A DNA stretch of 64,000 nucleotides, from positions 1 through 64,000 of the forward strand of contig NZ_JONL01000002.1 of the NCBI RefSeq assembly GCF_000711735.1, in the 5' to 3' direction. Positions 51,520-60,646 of this stretch are shown one piece after another. Under the pieces are notes generated by a model. It was not told where the DNA came from and did not search any database. It saw only the letters and a list, made by a program, of their open reading frames with translations. Source of the DNA: Maridesulfovibrio frigidus DSM 17176 (GTDB lineage: Bacteria > Desulfobacterota > Desulfovibrionia > Desulfovibrionales > Desulfovibrionaceae). The position numbers and the translations under genes were made by a program. How positions within the stretch are numbered: the stretch's first letter is position 1; each line of letters starts with the position of its first letter.

Positions 51520-52847
51520 CAGGTTTAGTCATGTTCGCTGCCGCCCTTGCAGCATTAATCATAGGCTATCCTGTGGCCTTCACGTTCGGTTCTGTGGCCC
51601 TTGTTTTCGGAGCCATCGCAGCTTTTGTTGAGATGATGCCTGATCCTTCTTTCATGATGGTAGCTGAAGAATTCGGCAGCATGTTCTCTATGATGCCATT
51701 CCGTATCTACTCCATCATGACCAACACGATTCTAATGGCGATTCCGCTGTTTATCCTGATGGGACTTATCCTTCAGAGATCACAGCTTGCAGAGCGCCTA
51801 CTCGAATCTATGGGGATCCTTTTCGGTAAACTGCGCGGCGGACTAGCAATCAGTACTGTACTTGTCGGGACCCTGCTTGCAGCTTCCACTGGTGTTGTTG
51901 GAGCTTCCGTTGTTGCTATGGGTGTAATTTCTCTGCCGGTCATGCTCAAACATGGCTACTCCAAAAAACTGGCCACAGGTACTATCTGTGCGGCCGGAAC
52001 ACTTGGCCAGATTATTCCGCCATCCATTGTACTTATCATTCTGGGAGATGTATTCCAGCAGCCAGTAGGCGACCTGTTCCAGGCGGCACTTATGCCGGGC
52101 CTAGTTTTAGTTGGTTGCTACATCCTTTACATCATAGTCATTTCCATAATTGACAAAGATGCTGCTCCAGAAATTATTATTCCTGAAGAATTAAAAAAAG
52201 GGGCTGTACTGCGGGCGATCATAGCCATCGTACCTCCTCTGGCTTTGATCATTATGGTACTTGGTTCCATCTTTATGGGTGTTGCGACACCAACGGAATC
52301 TGCATCTGTCGGCGCACTAGGTGCAATGGTACTTGCTGCTATGTTTAAAAGACTCAGTTGGGATGTTGTTATAGATTCATCGCTTGAGACAGTTAAAATC
52401 ACAGCTATGGTTTTCGCTATCCTTATTGGTGCCACCGCCTTCTCCATGGTTTTCGTCTACACCGGCGCTGACTATATGGTTGAAGAATTCATGATGGGCT
52501 TACCGGGCGAAAAATGGGGATTCCTCATCTTGTCCATGTCTGCTATTATGGTGCTCGGGTTCTTCATCGACTTCATCGAAATATCATACATCGTTGTACC
52601 AATTCTGCTTCCTATTGCAGAAGCAATTGGCATCAACCCGTTGTGGTATGCTATTCTCATCGCGATGAACCTCCAGACGTCTTTCCTTTCACCTCCTTTC
52701 GGATTCTCGCTCTTTTATTTAAAAGGAGTCTGTCCGCCCGAGGTTCGAACGACCGACATTTATCGAGGGGTAGTGCCATTTATTATCATCCAGTTACTGG
52801 TGTTGGCATCTATCGTTATCTTCCCCGCAATATATGGACTCCAATAG
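51516..52847 (+). CDS. dctM: TRAP transporter large membrane subunit, DctM family
   Basis: A 443-aa protein with about twelve membrane helices, the Na+-coupled transport subunit. It has AIPLFILMGLILQRSQLAER, GGLAISTVLVGTLLAASTG, ICAAGTLGQIIPPSIVLIIL and GVATPTESASVGALGA, all standard DctM segments. It overlaps dctQ by 4 nt and is followed by a 17-bp terminator, closing the dctPQM unit before the LytS/LytTR pair. Confidence 0.95.
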   Translation: MTGLVMFAAALAALIIGYPVAFTFGSVALVFGAIAAFVEMMPDPSFMMVAEEFGSMFSMMPFRIYSIMTNTILMAIPLFILMGLILQRSQLAERLLESMGILFGKLRGGLAISTVLVGTLLAASTGVVGASVVAMGVISLPVMLKHGYSKKLATGTICAAGTLGQIIPPSIVLIILGDVFQQPVGDLFQAALMPGLVLVGCYILYIIVISIIDKDAAPEIIIPEELKKGAVLRAIIAIVPPLALIIMVLGSIFMGVATPTESASVGALGAMVLAAMFKRLSWDVVIDSSLETVKITAMVFAILIGATAFSMVFVYTGADYMVEEFMMGLPGEKWGFLILSMSAIMVLGFFIDFIEISYIVVPILLPIAEAIGINPLWYAILIAMNLQTSFLSPPFGFSLFYLKGVCPPEVRTTDIYRGVVPFIIIQLLVLASIVIFPAIYGLQ

Positions 52848-52861
52848 TTAATTGACTCTAA

Positions 52862-52905
52862 CCTGAAGATGGAACTTGAAATCAAGTTCCATCTTCAGGC
52901 TTTTT
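52862..52905 (+). terminator. Terminator after dctM
   Basis: A perfect 17-bp stem (52862-52878 with 52883-52899, loop AAAT) followed by CTTTTT. Confidence 0.95.
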
Positions 52906-52964
52906 AAAACCGCATACTTCCAGACTCGACTAAAGCTAACACGGGAAATGGGCACGGACAGAAT

Positions 52965-54677
52965 ATGGATACCCTTCTTTTTACCCAGCACAATATTTTC
53001 ATGCTGCTACAGCAAATGTCCGTATTCCTTGTCATCGCGTATCTGTTCACAAAATCACCAGTATTTCGTACTTTCAATATTGGAGATCTGCGCCCTAAAC
53101 AGATGATTATCCTATATGTCGTTTTCTCTACATTTTCTATAATGGGAACCTATTTCGGTTTCCCTATTAACGACGCTATAGCGAACACACGGGCAATCGG
53201 AGCCGTTCTTGCTGGAATCATCGGAGGTCCCGTGCTTGGCACAGCCGTGGGGCTTACTTCCGGTCTGCACCGCATGACACTCGGCGGATTCACAGCCGTA
53301 TCCTGCGGAATTTCCACAACGCTTGAAGGATTGATCGGAGGACTGTTTCACCTTTATCTAATTCGAAACAACCAGCAGTCAAAACTTCTCAGCCCCAAAA
53401 TAGCTTTCTTCGCCACATTTATAGCCGAAATAGTTCAAATGCTGACAATTTTGGCGACAGCAAAACCTTACACTGAAGCATTGGCCCTTGTTCAAGTTAT
53501 CTACCTGCCAATGATCGTTGCTAATAGTTGCGGTTCCGCCATATTTGTCAGCATCATACGCGACCAGAAAAGCATGTTCGATAAACTCGGTGTAATTTTC
53601 TCAAATAAAGCGCTCAGAATCGCAGACAAAACGCTTTCTATACTAAGCAAAGGATTCAACGAAGATACAGCTGATAAGCTTGCAAAAGTTATCCACCATG
53701 AAACAGGCGTCGGAGCTGTCGCCATTACAGACCGCGATAAGGTGCTTGCTTTTCGAGGCTTAGGAAATGACCACCACACTGTCGGGATTAATTTAACTTC
53801 ACCTGAAACTATTCGGGCTATCAGCGAAGACCGCATCATATTTGTGGACGGGTCAAAAAAGCAGTGGAAATGTGCGCTGTCTGATAATTGTCCGCTGGGA
53901 TCCATATTATCGGTTCCGCTCCGCTTTGATAACGAGGTCATCGGCACCATAAATCTATTCGAGCCTAAAGATAAAATTTTCCTGACCATGAATAAAACGC
54001 TTGGAGAAGGCATCACCAATCTGCTCTCCAACCAGCTACTCTACGCTAGGTATAACGAACAAAAAAGTTTACTCATTGAGGCGGAGCTCAAGCTCATTCA
54101 GGCTCAGATTAACCCGCATTTTCTATTCAATGCGCTCAATACGATCATTGCTATTTTACGCAGAGACTCAGATCGAGCTCGCGAATTACTGTTACATATT
54201 TCCAACTTTTTCCGTACAAATCTAAAGAGAAAAGGCGACCTTGCCACTCTCGAAGATGAACTGAATCACGTTAATTCATATCTTGTTATTGAAAAAGCTC
54301 GCTTCGAAGACAGGCTAAACATAATTATGGATATCGATCCCAAACTATTGAATGTTAAAATGCCGGTTTTCACACTCCAGCCCTTGATTGAAAATTCCAT
54401 CAAGCACGGTATTTCTGACATGATCACGCCCGGTACAGTTAAAATTTCTGCTAAAAGCATGGACGGCATGACCATCATCGCAATTGAAGACAATGCTGGG
54501 AATTGCGGAGAGTGGGACACAACTGGACTCGGCATGAATATTGTGGAAAAACGTATTAAGAACCTTTGCGGTGACCAATACGGGCTAGAAGTTGACTGTG
54601 TGCCCGACGAGAGAACCACGGTTACCGTCAAACTTCCTGAGCGAGGATGCCGGAGTGATAAGAGTACTGATCATTGA
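52965..54677 (+). CDS. LytS-type sensor histidine kinase
   Basis: A 570-aa membrane kinase. The first 190 residues hold the 5TM-LYT sensor (GFPINDAIANTRAIGAVLAG, PVLGTAVGLTSGLHRMTLGG), followed by a GAF-like region (about 235-345) and the HisKA_7TM/LytS-type kinase core: AQINPHFLFNALNTI with the phosphoacceptor His near residue 385, then PLIENSIKHGI and GLGMNIVEKRI. This is the LytS/BtsS/YpdA class, whose E. coli members sense pyruvate. Its 3' end overlaps the LytTR regulator by 23 nt. It lies directly after the TRAP operon, which suggests control of organic-acid uptake. Confidence 0.93.
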   Translation: MDTLLFTQHNIFMLLQQMSVFLVIAYLFTKSPVFRTFNIGDLRPKQMIILYVVFSTFSIMGTYFGFPINDAIANTRAIGAVLAGIIGGPVLGTAVGLTSGLHRMTLGGFTAVSCGISTTLEGLIGGLFHLYLIRNNQQSKLLSPKIAFFATFIAEIVQMLTILATAKPYTEALALVQVIYLPMIVANSCGSAIFVSIIRDQKSMFDKLGVIFSNKALRIADKTLSILSKGFNEDTADKLAKVIHHETGVGAVAITDRDKVLAFRGLGNDHHTVGINLTSPETIRAISEDRIIFVDGSKKQWKCALSDNCPLGSILSVPLRFDNEVIGTINLFEPKDKIFLTMNKTLGEGITNLLSNQLLYARYNEQKSLLIEAELKLIQAQINPHFLFNALNTIIAILRRDSDRARELLLHISNFFRTNLKRKGDLATLEDELNHVNSYLVIEKARFEDRLNIIMDIDPKLLNVKMPVFTLQPLIENSIKHGISDMITPGTVKISAKSMDGMTIIAIEDNAGNCGEWDTTGLGMNIVEKRIKNLCGDQYGLEVDCVPDERTTVTVKLPERGCRSDKSTDH

Positions 54678-55365
54678 TGACGAGAGACATGCACGAGAAG
54701 AAATGGAAGCGCTGCTAAGCGAAACAGGCGAAGTTGAAATTGTCGACTCCTGCGAAAACGCTTTTGACGCCTTAAAAGCCATAAACCAGCATCGTCCGGA
54801 TGTTGTTTTTTTAGATATCCAGATGCCAATGGTAAACGGATTTGAGCTACTCAGTATGGTCAATCAGGACATAATGCCTCACGTCGTATTCGTAACAGCA
54901 TACGATGAATATTCCCTCAAAGCTTTCGAAGAAAAAACTCTCGACTATATTTTGAAGCCAGTATCAATCGAACGCATCAACAAAACCGTTGCTAAGTTAA
55001 AAGAACTTCTCGTCACCGCACAGCCTGTTGCTTTTGAAGCTGAACCTATCAAACGTATCCCCTGCCTCATCGGAAAACGCATTAAGCTGATTGGACTGGA
55101 TAAGGTAGAATTCGTTTCGGCTGGAGCAAGGGGGCACTACTTAGTTACAAGCGAAGATGAATATTACACAGACATTACCCTCAAGGTCCTCGAAGAACGA
55201 ACCGGCCTCATTCGCTGCCACAAGCAATATCTAGTTAATATGGATTTCATTAATGAAATCGCGCTACTTGAAAACGGGCTGGGAGTTATCACAACTTCTT
55301 CGGGAGGCTCTGTTCCAGTCAGCCGCATGTATCTCAAAAAACTCAAGAGTATGTTACTACTTTAA
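54655..55365 (+). CDS. LytTR-family response regulator
   Basis: A 236-aa regulator with a receiver domain (VLIIDDERHAREEM, phosphoacceptor Asp in VFLDIQMPMVNG, LDYILKPVS) and a C-terminal LytTR DNA-binding domain (residues about 140-235; FVSAGARGHYLVTSEDEYYTDITL, IRCHKQYLVNMDFI, VPVSRMYLKKL). The GTG at 54655 inside lytS is chosen because it starts VIRVLIIDDE; an earlier frame start at 54592 would add unrelated residues. It overlaps lytS by 23 nt. The targets are not known. Confidence 0.93.
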   Translation: MIRVLIIDDERHAREEMEALLSETGEVEIVDSCENAFDALKAINQHRPDVVFLDIQMPMVNGFELLSMVNQDIMPHVVFVTAYDEYSLKAFEEKTLDYILKPVSIERINKTVAKLKELLVTAQPVAFEAEPIKRIPCLIGKRIKLIGLDKVEFVSAGARGHYLVTSEDEYYTDITLKVLEERTGLIRCHKQYLVNMDFINEIALLENGLGVITTSSGGSVPVSRMYLKKLKSMLLL

Positions 55366-55484
55366 CTAGTCAGATTATATCCCCCAGCATGCCTTTTTTT
55401 TATCACTTCCTGTCTATTTCTAATGGTAAAAATATGATCTTTTAAGTATATCTTGTATCTACTATAAAAAAATGGAGTGCTTTT

Positions 55485-56165
55485 ATGAAAAACTACCTTG
55501 CCTGTTTCAAAAAATTATTAATATCTTTCGTGGCCTTATCCTGCCTTCTATTTCAGATTTCCAATGCAAACGCTTTTGGTTTAGAAGATTTGTCCTCATC
55601 TGCTGACTCTATTAAAACAGCATCAGACACAGCTCAAGCTTCAGCGGACGGTGCAAGCCTCTTAAACCGAGCGAAAAGCGTTTACAACGGCTTCGCAGGT
55701 TCCACAGAGCAGCTGATCAGCGCCCAAAGCACAACTATGTCGCTTATTAATCCTACTCAGCATGTTGTTGGCGCGGATTCATTTGACTCCGCCACTGGAC
55801 TTACCAAGTTAATGGAAATGACCTCATTATCTAAAAGTATGGGTTCTGAAATGGACGGTATGGATCTTACGGGTAGACTCACTAAGATTTTCACAGATCC
55901 AACAAGCTTAGAAAAGGCCCAGTCAGTTTACAACAATGCATCAGGCGCTTATTCTTCTGGAAATACTTCAGTCATGGAAGCAAAAACTCTCTACGCGGAA
56001 ATCAAAGATTTTATCGCTTCGCCTTCCGCAAAGAACCTAAATGTTGGATTACTAGAAAACCTTGGTGATTACTCAGACAAGATACTGCCATTCATAATGG
56101 AGCACGGCCCTGAGCAAGTCCAGACTGCAGGCAAATTAGCTGAAGTTCTTAAAGGATTTCTCTAG
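55485..56165 (+). CDS. Secreted helical protein of unknown function
   Basis: A 226-aa protein with a signal peptide (LISFVALSCLLFQISNANA). The mature part is low in cysteine, rich in Ser, Ala and Thr, and largely helical, with a stretch SSSADSIKTASDTAQASADGA near residues 38-58 that looks like a coiled or amphipathic helix. I do not recognise a family. It starts at an ATG with TGGAG upstream, 119 nt after the LytTR gene, and has its own likely promoter with a TATAAA box near 55460. Its function is not predicted. Confidence 0.6.
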   Translation: MKNYLACFKKLLISFVALSCLLFQISNANAFGLEDLSSSADSIKTASDTAQASADGASLLNRAKSVYNGFAGSTEQLISAQSTTMSLINPTQHVVGADSFDSATGLTKLMEMTSLSKSMGSEMDGMDLTGRLTKIFTDPTSLEKAQSVYNNASGAYSSGNTSVMEAKTLYAEIKDFIASPSAKNLNVGLLENLGDYSDKILPFIMEHGPEQVQTAGKLAEVLKGFL

Positions 56166-56213
56166 ACCGCAGACTTAGACTGTTTCATTTAATCGAAGTT
56201 GTCCGCCTCCCAT

Positions 56214-56247
56214 AAAAAAAGCCCCTGAAAGCATTGCTTTCGGGGGC
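56214..56247. terminator. Terminator between convergent genes
   Basis: GCCCCTGAAAGC and GCTTTCGGGGGC pair (12 bp, one G-T). The seven preceding As give a T-run on the minus strand, serving the DUF4136 gene; on the plus strand the T-run is short. Confidence 0.85.
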
Positions 56248-56272
56248 TTTAAACGTACTAAATAATATCTGT

Positions 56273-56845
56273 TTATTCACATGTTCCAAGGCGAATCTTT
56301 TCGCGAAAGTCACCGCTGGCTTCTGGAAATTTAAGCAGAGCGCCTTTAACAAGACATTTACCAACAATTCCCAATCCATCCTGGTCATTACTAGTTGCGC
56401 TTCCGCGCCAAAGGTAAGTTCTTAGTTCCTCATTTTCTGGAGTGACCATGTACACCCTTACAGTGTTGTCATTTCTGGATTCATCGCCAGTTTTAACAAC
56501 ACCAATATTGGCATAAGTATTGTGAAGCAAATCGTAGTTATTAGCATCGCGGGTATAAGTAACACCCCTCTCGATAACTGACTTTGATCCGAAATTTAAA
56601 ATCACTAGAAAATCAGGATTCTCAGAATCGTAAGCAAAACCTTTAGCTTCCAGTTCAACTCTGGCCGCTTCTAGCAAAACAGTCTCAAGAGTGCTCTTCG
56701 AATCATCTGCTTTCTTATATGCAAAAGTGTGAACCGTCTTAAAATCTAGCCCGGGAGTAGGCTTATTCTGTATGTTCATGTCAACATAGACACAACCTGA
56801 AAGACTCATAACAAATAACATCACTACCAATAATAACTTCTGCAC
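56273..56845 (-). CDS. DUF4136 lipoprotein
   Basis: A 190-aa protein with a lipoprotein signal ending in LSGC (Cys near residue 17). The mature part has the DUF4136 pattern: TPGLDFKTVHTFAYKK near residues 31-46, then EAARVELEAKGFAYDSENPDFLVIL. DUF4136 proteins are outer-membrane or periplasmic and of unknown function. The ATG is followed by an ordinary lipobox and the gene is monocistronic. Confidence 0.83.
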   Translation of the reverse strand: MQKLLLVVMLFVMSLSGCVYVDMNIQNKPTPGLDFKTVHTFAYKKADDSKSTLETVLLEAARVELEAKGFAYDSENPDFLVILNFGSKSVIERGVTYTRDANNYDLLHNTYANIGVVKTGDESRNDNTVRVYMVTPENEELRTYLWRGSATSNDQDGLGIVGKCLVKGALLKFPEASGDFREKIRLGTCE

Positions 56846-57054
56846 CCCGGACTCCTGAAAAATAAAAATTATACGAAACCAGACTCTATCTAGTGACTTA
56901 GCAAGCTTAAAGCAGTAATCAACTCATCACACCTTCTTAGCTGCTTTATCTGCTTTAGCCAAGGAATGAAAGAGATATACAGAGCCAAAACAAAAAAATA
57001 ATACACTTCTATGGAAAAATAATTCTAAATAAAAGCACTTCAATTGGAGGAATA

Positions 57055-57408
57055 ATGAACAAATTACACGAAAGACGCGATTCAAGCAGAATAGATCTCA
57101 CCAATATGAATGACTTATTCAGACAATGTGACATCTCGGCTTCTTCATGCTCGACAGATTTAGATATTACTATACTGGATATTTCAGCTAAAGGCATGAA
57201 ACTTAGGCTAAATTGCGATGATGATAATGAAAAACTTAATCTCAGCGATGAGATATTCATCCGCGGTTGCATTTTTAATGATCGCATTGGTTTTCTAAGC
57301 AGCCAAAAGGGAGTCACTATCTGGAAGGACAATAATCACATTGGACTTAAATTTACCCCTTCACTTGATATCGATGAATGCCACATACGCGAAATGCTGA
57401 AAGCTTAA
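57055..57408 (+). CDS. PilZ domain protein
   Basis: A 117-aa protein with PilZ signatures: HERRDSSRI near residues 5-13 (RxxxR), and about 30 residues on ILDISAKGMKL (DxSxxG). The later part, NNHIGLKFTPSLD, fits the barrel. This is the second PilZ protein in the window, so c-di-GMP signalling is active in this genome. The ATG has GGAGGAATA upstream. Next is the glycosyltransferase gene 44 nt later, a possible target of surface control. Confidence 0.82.
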   Translation: MNKLHERRDSSRIDLTNMNDLFRQCDISASSCSTDLDITILDISAKGMKLRLNCDDDNEKLNLSDEIFIRGCIFNDRIGFLSSQKGVTIWKDNNHIGLKFTPSLDIDECHIREMLKA

Positions 57409-57452
57409 CTCATTACTTTATTATGCCTTCATAAGTTGCTACGTTCCCAACT

Positions 57453-58448
57453 GTGAACATAAAAAAAAATAAAACAATTGCGTGGATAGGCAACACCTTC
57501 TTCAGGACAGGTATGGATCAACTGGGCTATGAAACAACCCACATTCCTATCCGCGGTCAGCAGGTATTCACATGGGACGACATTTTAGAGAAGACTGGAT
57601 CAGTTCCTGACATAGTCCTTTACGCAGATAGATCCATAGCGCCGCCTTTAGCCGGTGTGGAATCTTTCCCCTGCCTTACAGTCTTCTATTGCATAGATAC
57701 CCATATTCACAGCTGGTATCCACTTTATGCTCAAGGGTTTGACATCTGCCTCGTCAGTCTCAAAGATCACCTAGACCTTTTTACTCCGCGCTTACCCGAA
57801 TCTCGCCTCATTTGGTTTCCGCCAGTAGTCATGGATAATGATATACCCGTCCAAATGGAAAAAGAATGGGACCTACTATTCGTCGGTAAAGTTGATCCAG
57901 AACTAACTCCCGAACGAATGTTTTTTCTTGACCAAGTCGCGAAACTTGTTCCGGATCTTCATGTTACTCAAGGTGAATACCGTAAGCTTTTTCCTAAAGC
58001 TAAAGTGGTTCTCAATATTGCAGAACGCGGGGACTTAAATTTCAGAGTATTCGAAGCTCTTGCCTGCGGTTCATGCTTACTAACACCGTACATTGAACAC
58101 GGCTTAAATGATATATTCAAAGACGGAGTACACCTTGTCACATACAAGCCCAATGATGCTCCAGACCTTGTTGAAAAATTGCAGGGACTACTTAATGATG
58201 ACGAGCGTAGAATACGCATAGCAAAGCAGGGAAATGATCTAATTGAATCTTCCCACCGAATCATACACCGCGCGGGAATTCTTCATAATCTGATTATAGA
58301 TATGGACACTGAAAAAGCTGTCAGTGATCGACTTTCTGCAGCCCCTACACTTCGCAAAAGTTTTATGAAAAGTATCTACCTGCATTGGGCCGAAGCCATC
58401 GACGATAATAAACTTAAATCAATATATTTAAAAGCCGCTAAAGATTAA
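57453..58448 (+). CDS. Glycosyltransferase, CgeB-like family
   Basis: A 331-aa protein. The N-terminal half has IAWIGNTFFRTGMDQLGYETT and GQQVFTWDDIL; the C-terminal half shows the glycosyltransferase-1-like segment VVLNIAERGDLNFRVFEALACGSCLLTPY (read in parts: NFRVFEALACGSCLLTPYIE near residues 193-212) with the nucleotide-sugar-binding Glu, then GVHLVTY. This matches CgeB/DUF3880-type transferases that act in spore or cell-surface maturation. The GTG start has no good ribosome site, which is the weakest part of the call. A terminator follows. Confidence 0.8.
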   Translation: MNIKKNKTIAWIGNTFFRTGMDQLGYETTHIPIRGQQVFTWDDILEKTGSVPDIVLYADRSIAPPLAGVESFPCLTVFYCIDTHIHSWYPLYAQGFDICLVSLKDHLDLFTPRLPESRLIWFPPVVMDNDIPVQMEKEWDLLFVGKVDPELTPERMFFLDQVAKLVPDLHVTQGEYRKLFPKAKVVLNIAERGDLNFRVFEALACGSCLLTPYIEHGLNDIFKDGVHLVTYKPNDAPDLVEKLQGLLNDDERRIRIAKQGNDLIESSHRIIHRAGILHNLIIDMDTEKAVSDRLSAAPTLRKSFMKSIYLHWAEAIDDNKLKSIYLKAAKD

Positions 58449-58476
58449 CGAACCAGCCCTTCTTAACGACGCACAG

Positions 58477-58512
58477 AAAAACCCCGGTGAAGATAATCTT
58501 CACCGGGGTTTT
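58477..58512. terminator. Bidirectional terminator
   Basis: AAAACCCCGGTGAAGAT and its complement form a near-perfect hairpin with As on one side and Ts on the other, between the glycosyltransferase and pckA. Confidence 0.92.
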
Positions 58513-58555
58513 AATATTTATCGCCCTGATTAAAAAATCAGGATTAGACTTACTG

Positions 58556-60292
58556 TTACTCTCTAATATGAAGAGCCTTGGTAAGTTTAGCGAGAATTTC
58601 AGGCTTGCAGTTAAGGTCTTCAGTCTGCTCAAGAAAGTGCCTGCGCTGTGCAAATCTATCTTTGAGAGTCTGCATGTACAAAGTCTGATTATCGGTATTC
58701 TTAGGATTGTATGTGAAATGGTATCCTGGAAGGAAGTTTTCCATACAATCACGTTTAGGTAGCTGTGCACCTGGTAGCAGATCCCAGTCTTCCCACTCAA
58801 GCTTATCTTGCAAGATCAATGACTGCAGGTGCAAGGATGTCTGTAGCGGAATAGGATGGAGATCAGTATCAGAAGATTTCCAGAAACCAACAGAGTTAAA
58901 GCTGTAACCCGTTGCGCCGTTTTCGTAGACCTTGGTAAATGCATCAACATCTTTCCAAAGTTCGTAAACTCTGAATGGATTTGCGTAAGGAATGAAAACA
59001 AGCTTTTTAAGTTCTTCTTCTGAAACGTTTTCTGCAAGGTTACGCTTAGTCATCAGGGCTGCGCCCATTGCAACTGCGAGATTTGTGTCAGTAAAACGAA
59101 TAAGTGGAGGCAAACATGTATCTTTCATGAGCCAGCAAAGGACTTCAGGGAACTTACAACGATTTACATGAGATCCTAAAACGTCGCGATCAATAAGAGC
59201 GCGCCCATTTGGATTACGTAAATCCTGACCAATAGGAAGTACTTTACCGTCAACATTAAGAGTAGCATGGTTCATTACTGATACCATGTATTCCCAGTCG
59301 GGGTTGCCCAGAGGTCTTGAGTCGGTTTTATCAAAAAGAGTCGGTTCCCATACACGGCAAACACGATTATCGATATCAATTTGGAATGCATCATCATGCA
59401 AAACTTTCTTAGTGAACCCTTCAGGTAGAGTTCCACCGTTATCATGGGAGTTTGTGTGAGATGATTTACCAGTTCCGGAAAGTCCGAAAAAGGCAATGGA
59501 ACGCTGTCCCATTTTCTTAGCATCAGCACTCTTACATCCAGTGAAATCAATTTCCTTGATTCCACCATGACAAGCAGCCATTCCAACACGAATGCCGGAA
59601 GTCCAAGCAAGTGTCAAAGTTCCCTTTTTGCGCTCACCGAAGTAACGCATACCGAAATTGTAGATGACGTTACATTCTTCATCTACAAGAGCGAGCTGTG
59701 GGAAACCCTGGTTATGATAAAAAGGATCTTCATTACGCCAAACATTGTCACCGATGATGATAATATCCTGAATGGGCAATTTTGAGCTTTTTTCATACTC
59801 TGCTGCCAACTCTTCGTATGGAGTAAAGTTGACAAGCCAGTTATAAATATTCGCAGCATCATCTTCACCACCAACAATGGTAGCTCTGATCATAAGATCT
59901 TTATCAAGGCCGATAATCGCTTCAGCCTTAATTAGAGGACGTTGCTGCATATCAGAGATAGCTTCTCTGAGATCTCCGAGGACTTTGCGCTGAGTTGATC
60001 CATCAAGTTTATTATAAAACCTGCGAGCCAAACCTGTGCGTCCAACGATCTTACCATGACAATGGTTTAAAACAGTTGCGCCTTCTGGAAGGCCCAAACG
60101 TTTTGCTGCCTTAGGATAGATCGGCTGATCCGTTTCCATGACATCCCACTGTTTTTTAGCAAGTTCATATGCCTCTGCAGCATTAACTTTTCTAACTCTT
60201 TTATCGTTAACGAGTGTTTCTGCAATAGCCCTTAAAGGTGGTATTTTAGAAAGATCGTCTTTGTAAAAATCATAGGTAGATTGACTAGCCAC
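58556..60292 (-). CDS. pckA: Phosphoenolpyruvate carboxykinase (ATP)
   Basis: A 578-aa enzyme converting oxaloacetate and ATP to PEP and CO2. It has the PckA P-loop FFGLSGTGKSS (about residues 267-277), HDDAFQIDI with the metal-binding Asp, and LSGTGK near the ATP site; ATP-type PEPCK has this single P-loop. The N-terminus is typical (KIPPLRAIAETLV). Length is slightly above the usual 530-550 aa. The GTG start has GGAGGAG upstream. Downstream of the oxaloacetate decarboxylase genes it completes an oxaloacetate node. Direction of flux cannot be told from sequence. Confidence 0.93.
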   Translation of the reverse strand: MASQSTYDFYKDDLSKIPPLRAIAETLVNDKRVRKVNAAEAYELAKKQWDVMETDQPIYPKAAKRLGLPEGATVLNHCHGKIVGRTGLARRFYNKLDGSTQRKVLGDLREAISDMQQRPLIKAEAIIGLDKDLMIRATIVGGEDDAANIYNWLVNFTPYEELAAEYEKSSKLPIQDIIIIGDNVWRNEDPFYHNQGFPQLALVDEECNVIYNFGMRYFGERKKGTLTLAWTSGIRVGMAACHGGIKEIDFTGCKSADAKKMGQRSIAFFGLSGTGKSSHTNSHDNGGTLPEGFTKKVLHDDAFQIDIDNRVCRVWEPTLFDKTDSRPLGNPDWEYMVSVMNHATLNVDGKVLPIGQDLRNPNGRALIDRDVLGSHVNRCKFPEVLCWLMKDTCLPPLIRFTDTNLAVAMGAALMTKRNLAENVSEEELKKLVFIPYANPFRVYELWKDVDAFTKVYENGATGYSFNSVGFWKSSDTDLHPIPLQTSLHLQSLILQDKLEWEDWDLLPGAQLPKRDCMENFLPGYHFTYNPKNTDNQTLYMQTLKDRFAQRRHFLEQTEDLNCKPEILAKLTKALHIRE

Positions 60293-60485
60293 TGGTTACT
60301 CCTCCAAAGAAAATATAAGTCTGACTGACTGTTAAGATTCGCCCTAACCCTATTCCTAGAAAAAATCCACCCTAACCTGAACTCTGCTCCAAATGTCAGC
60401 AAGAACTCTGCATAAACCAACATGATTTAAAGAGTGATCACCCTACTACTATAATCAAAACATTTAACCGAAAATATACTTAAGC
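60293..60485 (-). other. Upstream region of pckA
   Basis: No clear -10/-35 pair or ORF is visible. GGTTAGGG-type units occur twice on the minus strand (GTTAGGGTGG and GGTTAGGGCG) between about 60335 and 60385; their meaning is unknown. Confidence 0.3.
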
Positions 60486-60521
60486 AAAAAGGCGCACTCT
60501 CATTTTGAGAATGCGCCTTTT
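60486..60521 (-). terminator. Terminator of the oxaloacetate decarboxylase operon
   Basis: On the minus strand AAAAGGCGCATTCTCA pairs with TGAGAGTGCGCCTTTT (one G-T) and is followed by Ts. Confidence 0.88.
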
Positions 60522-60525
60522 GACA

Positions 60526-60636
60526 TTAGTCTTTTAACTGGACCTTTTTTTTCTGCATAGTTGTCTCCAGACCGAGCGTTTTAAGCGCAATACTGCGCTT
60601 AAGCTTTTTCGTTCTCGCTCGATTTGTAATTACCAT
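60526..60636 (-). CDS. Possible 36-aa basic protein at the end of the oad operon
   Basis: A short frame rich in Lys and Arg (RARTKKLKRSIALKT near residues 7-21) starts 10 nt after the oadB stop and ends 5 nt before the operon terminator, which is what one expects of a real last gene. The ribosome site is weak and an ATG two codons earlier is possible. No family is known to me. Confidence 0.35.
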   Translation of the reverse strand: MVITNRARTKKLKRSIALKTLGLETTMQKKKVQLKD

Positions 60637-60646
60637 GATCATAACT

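Noticed and set aside
54592-54654. N-terminal extension of the LytTR regulator
   Set aside because: It would add residues unlike any receiver domain; the GTG at 54655 begins the domain exactly.
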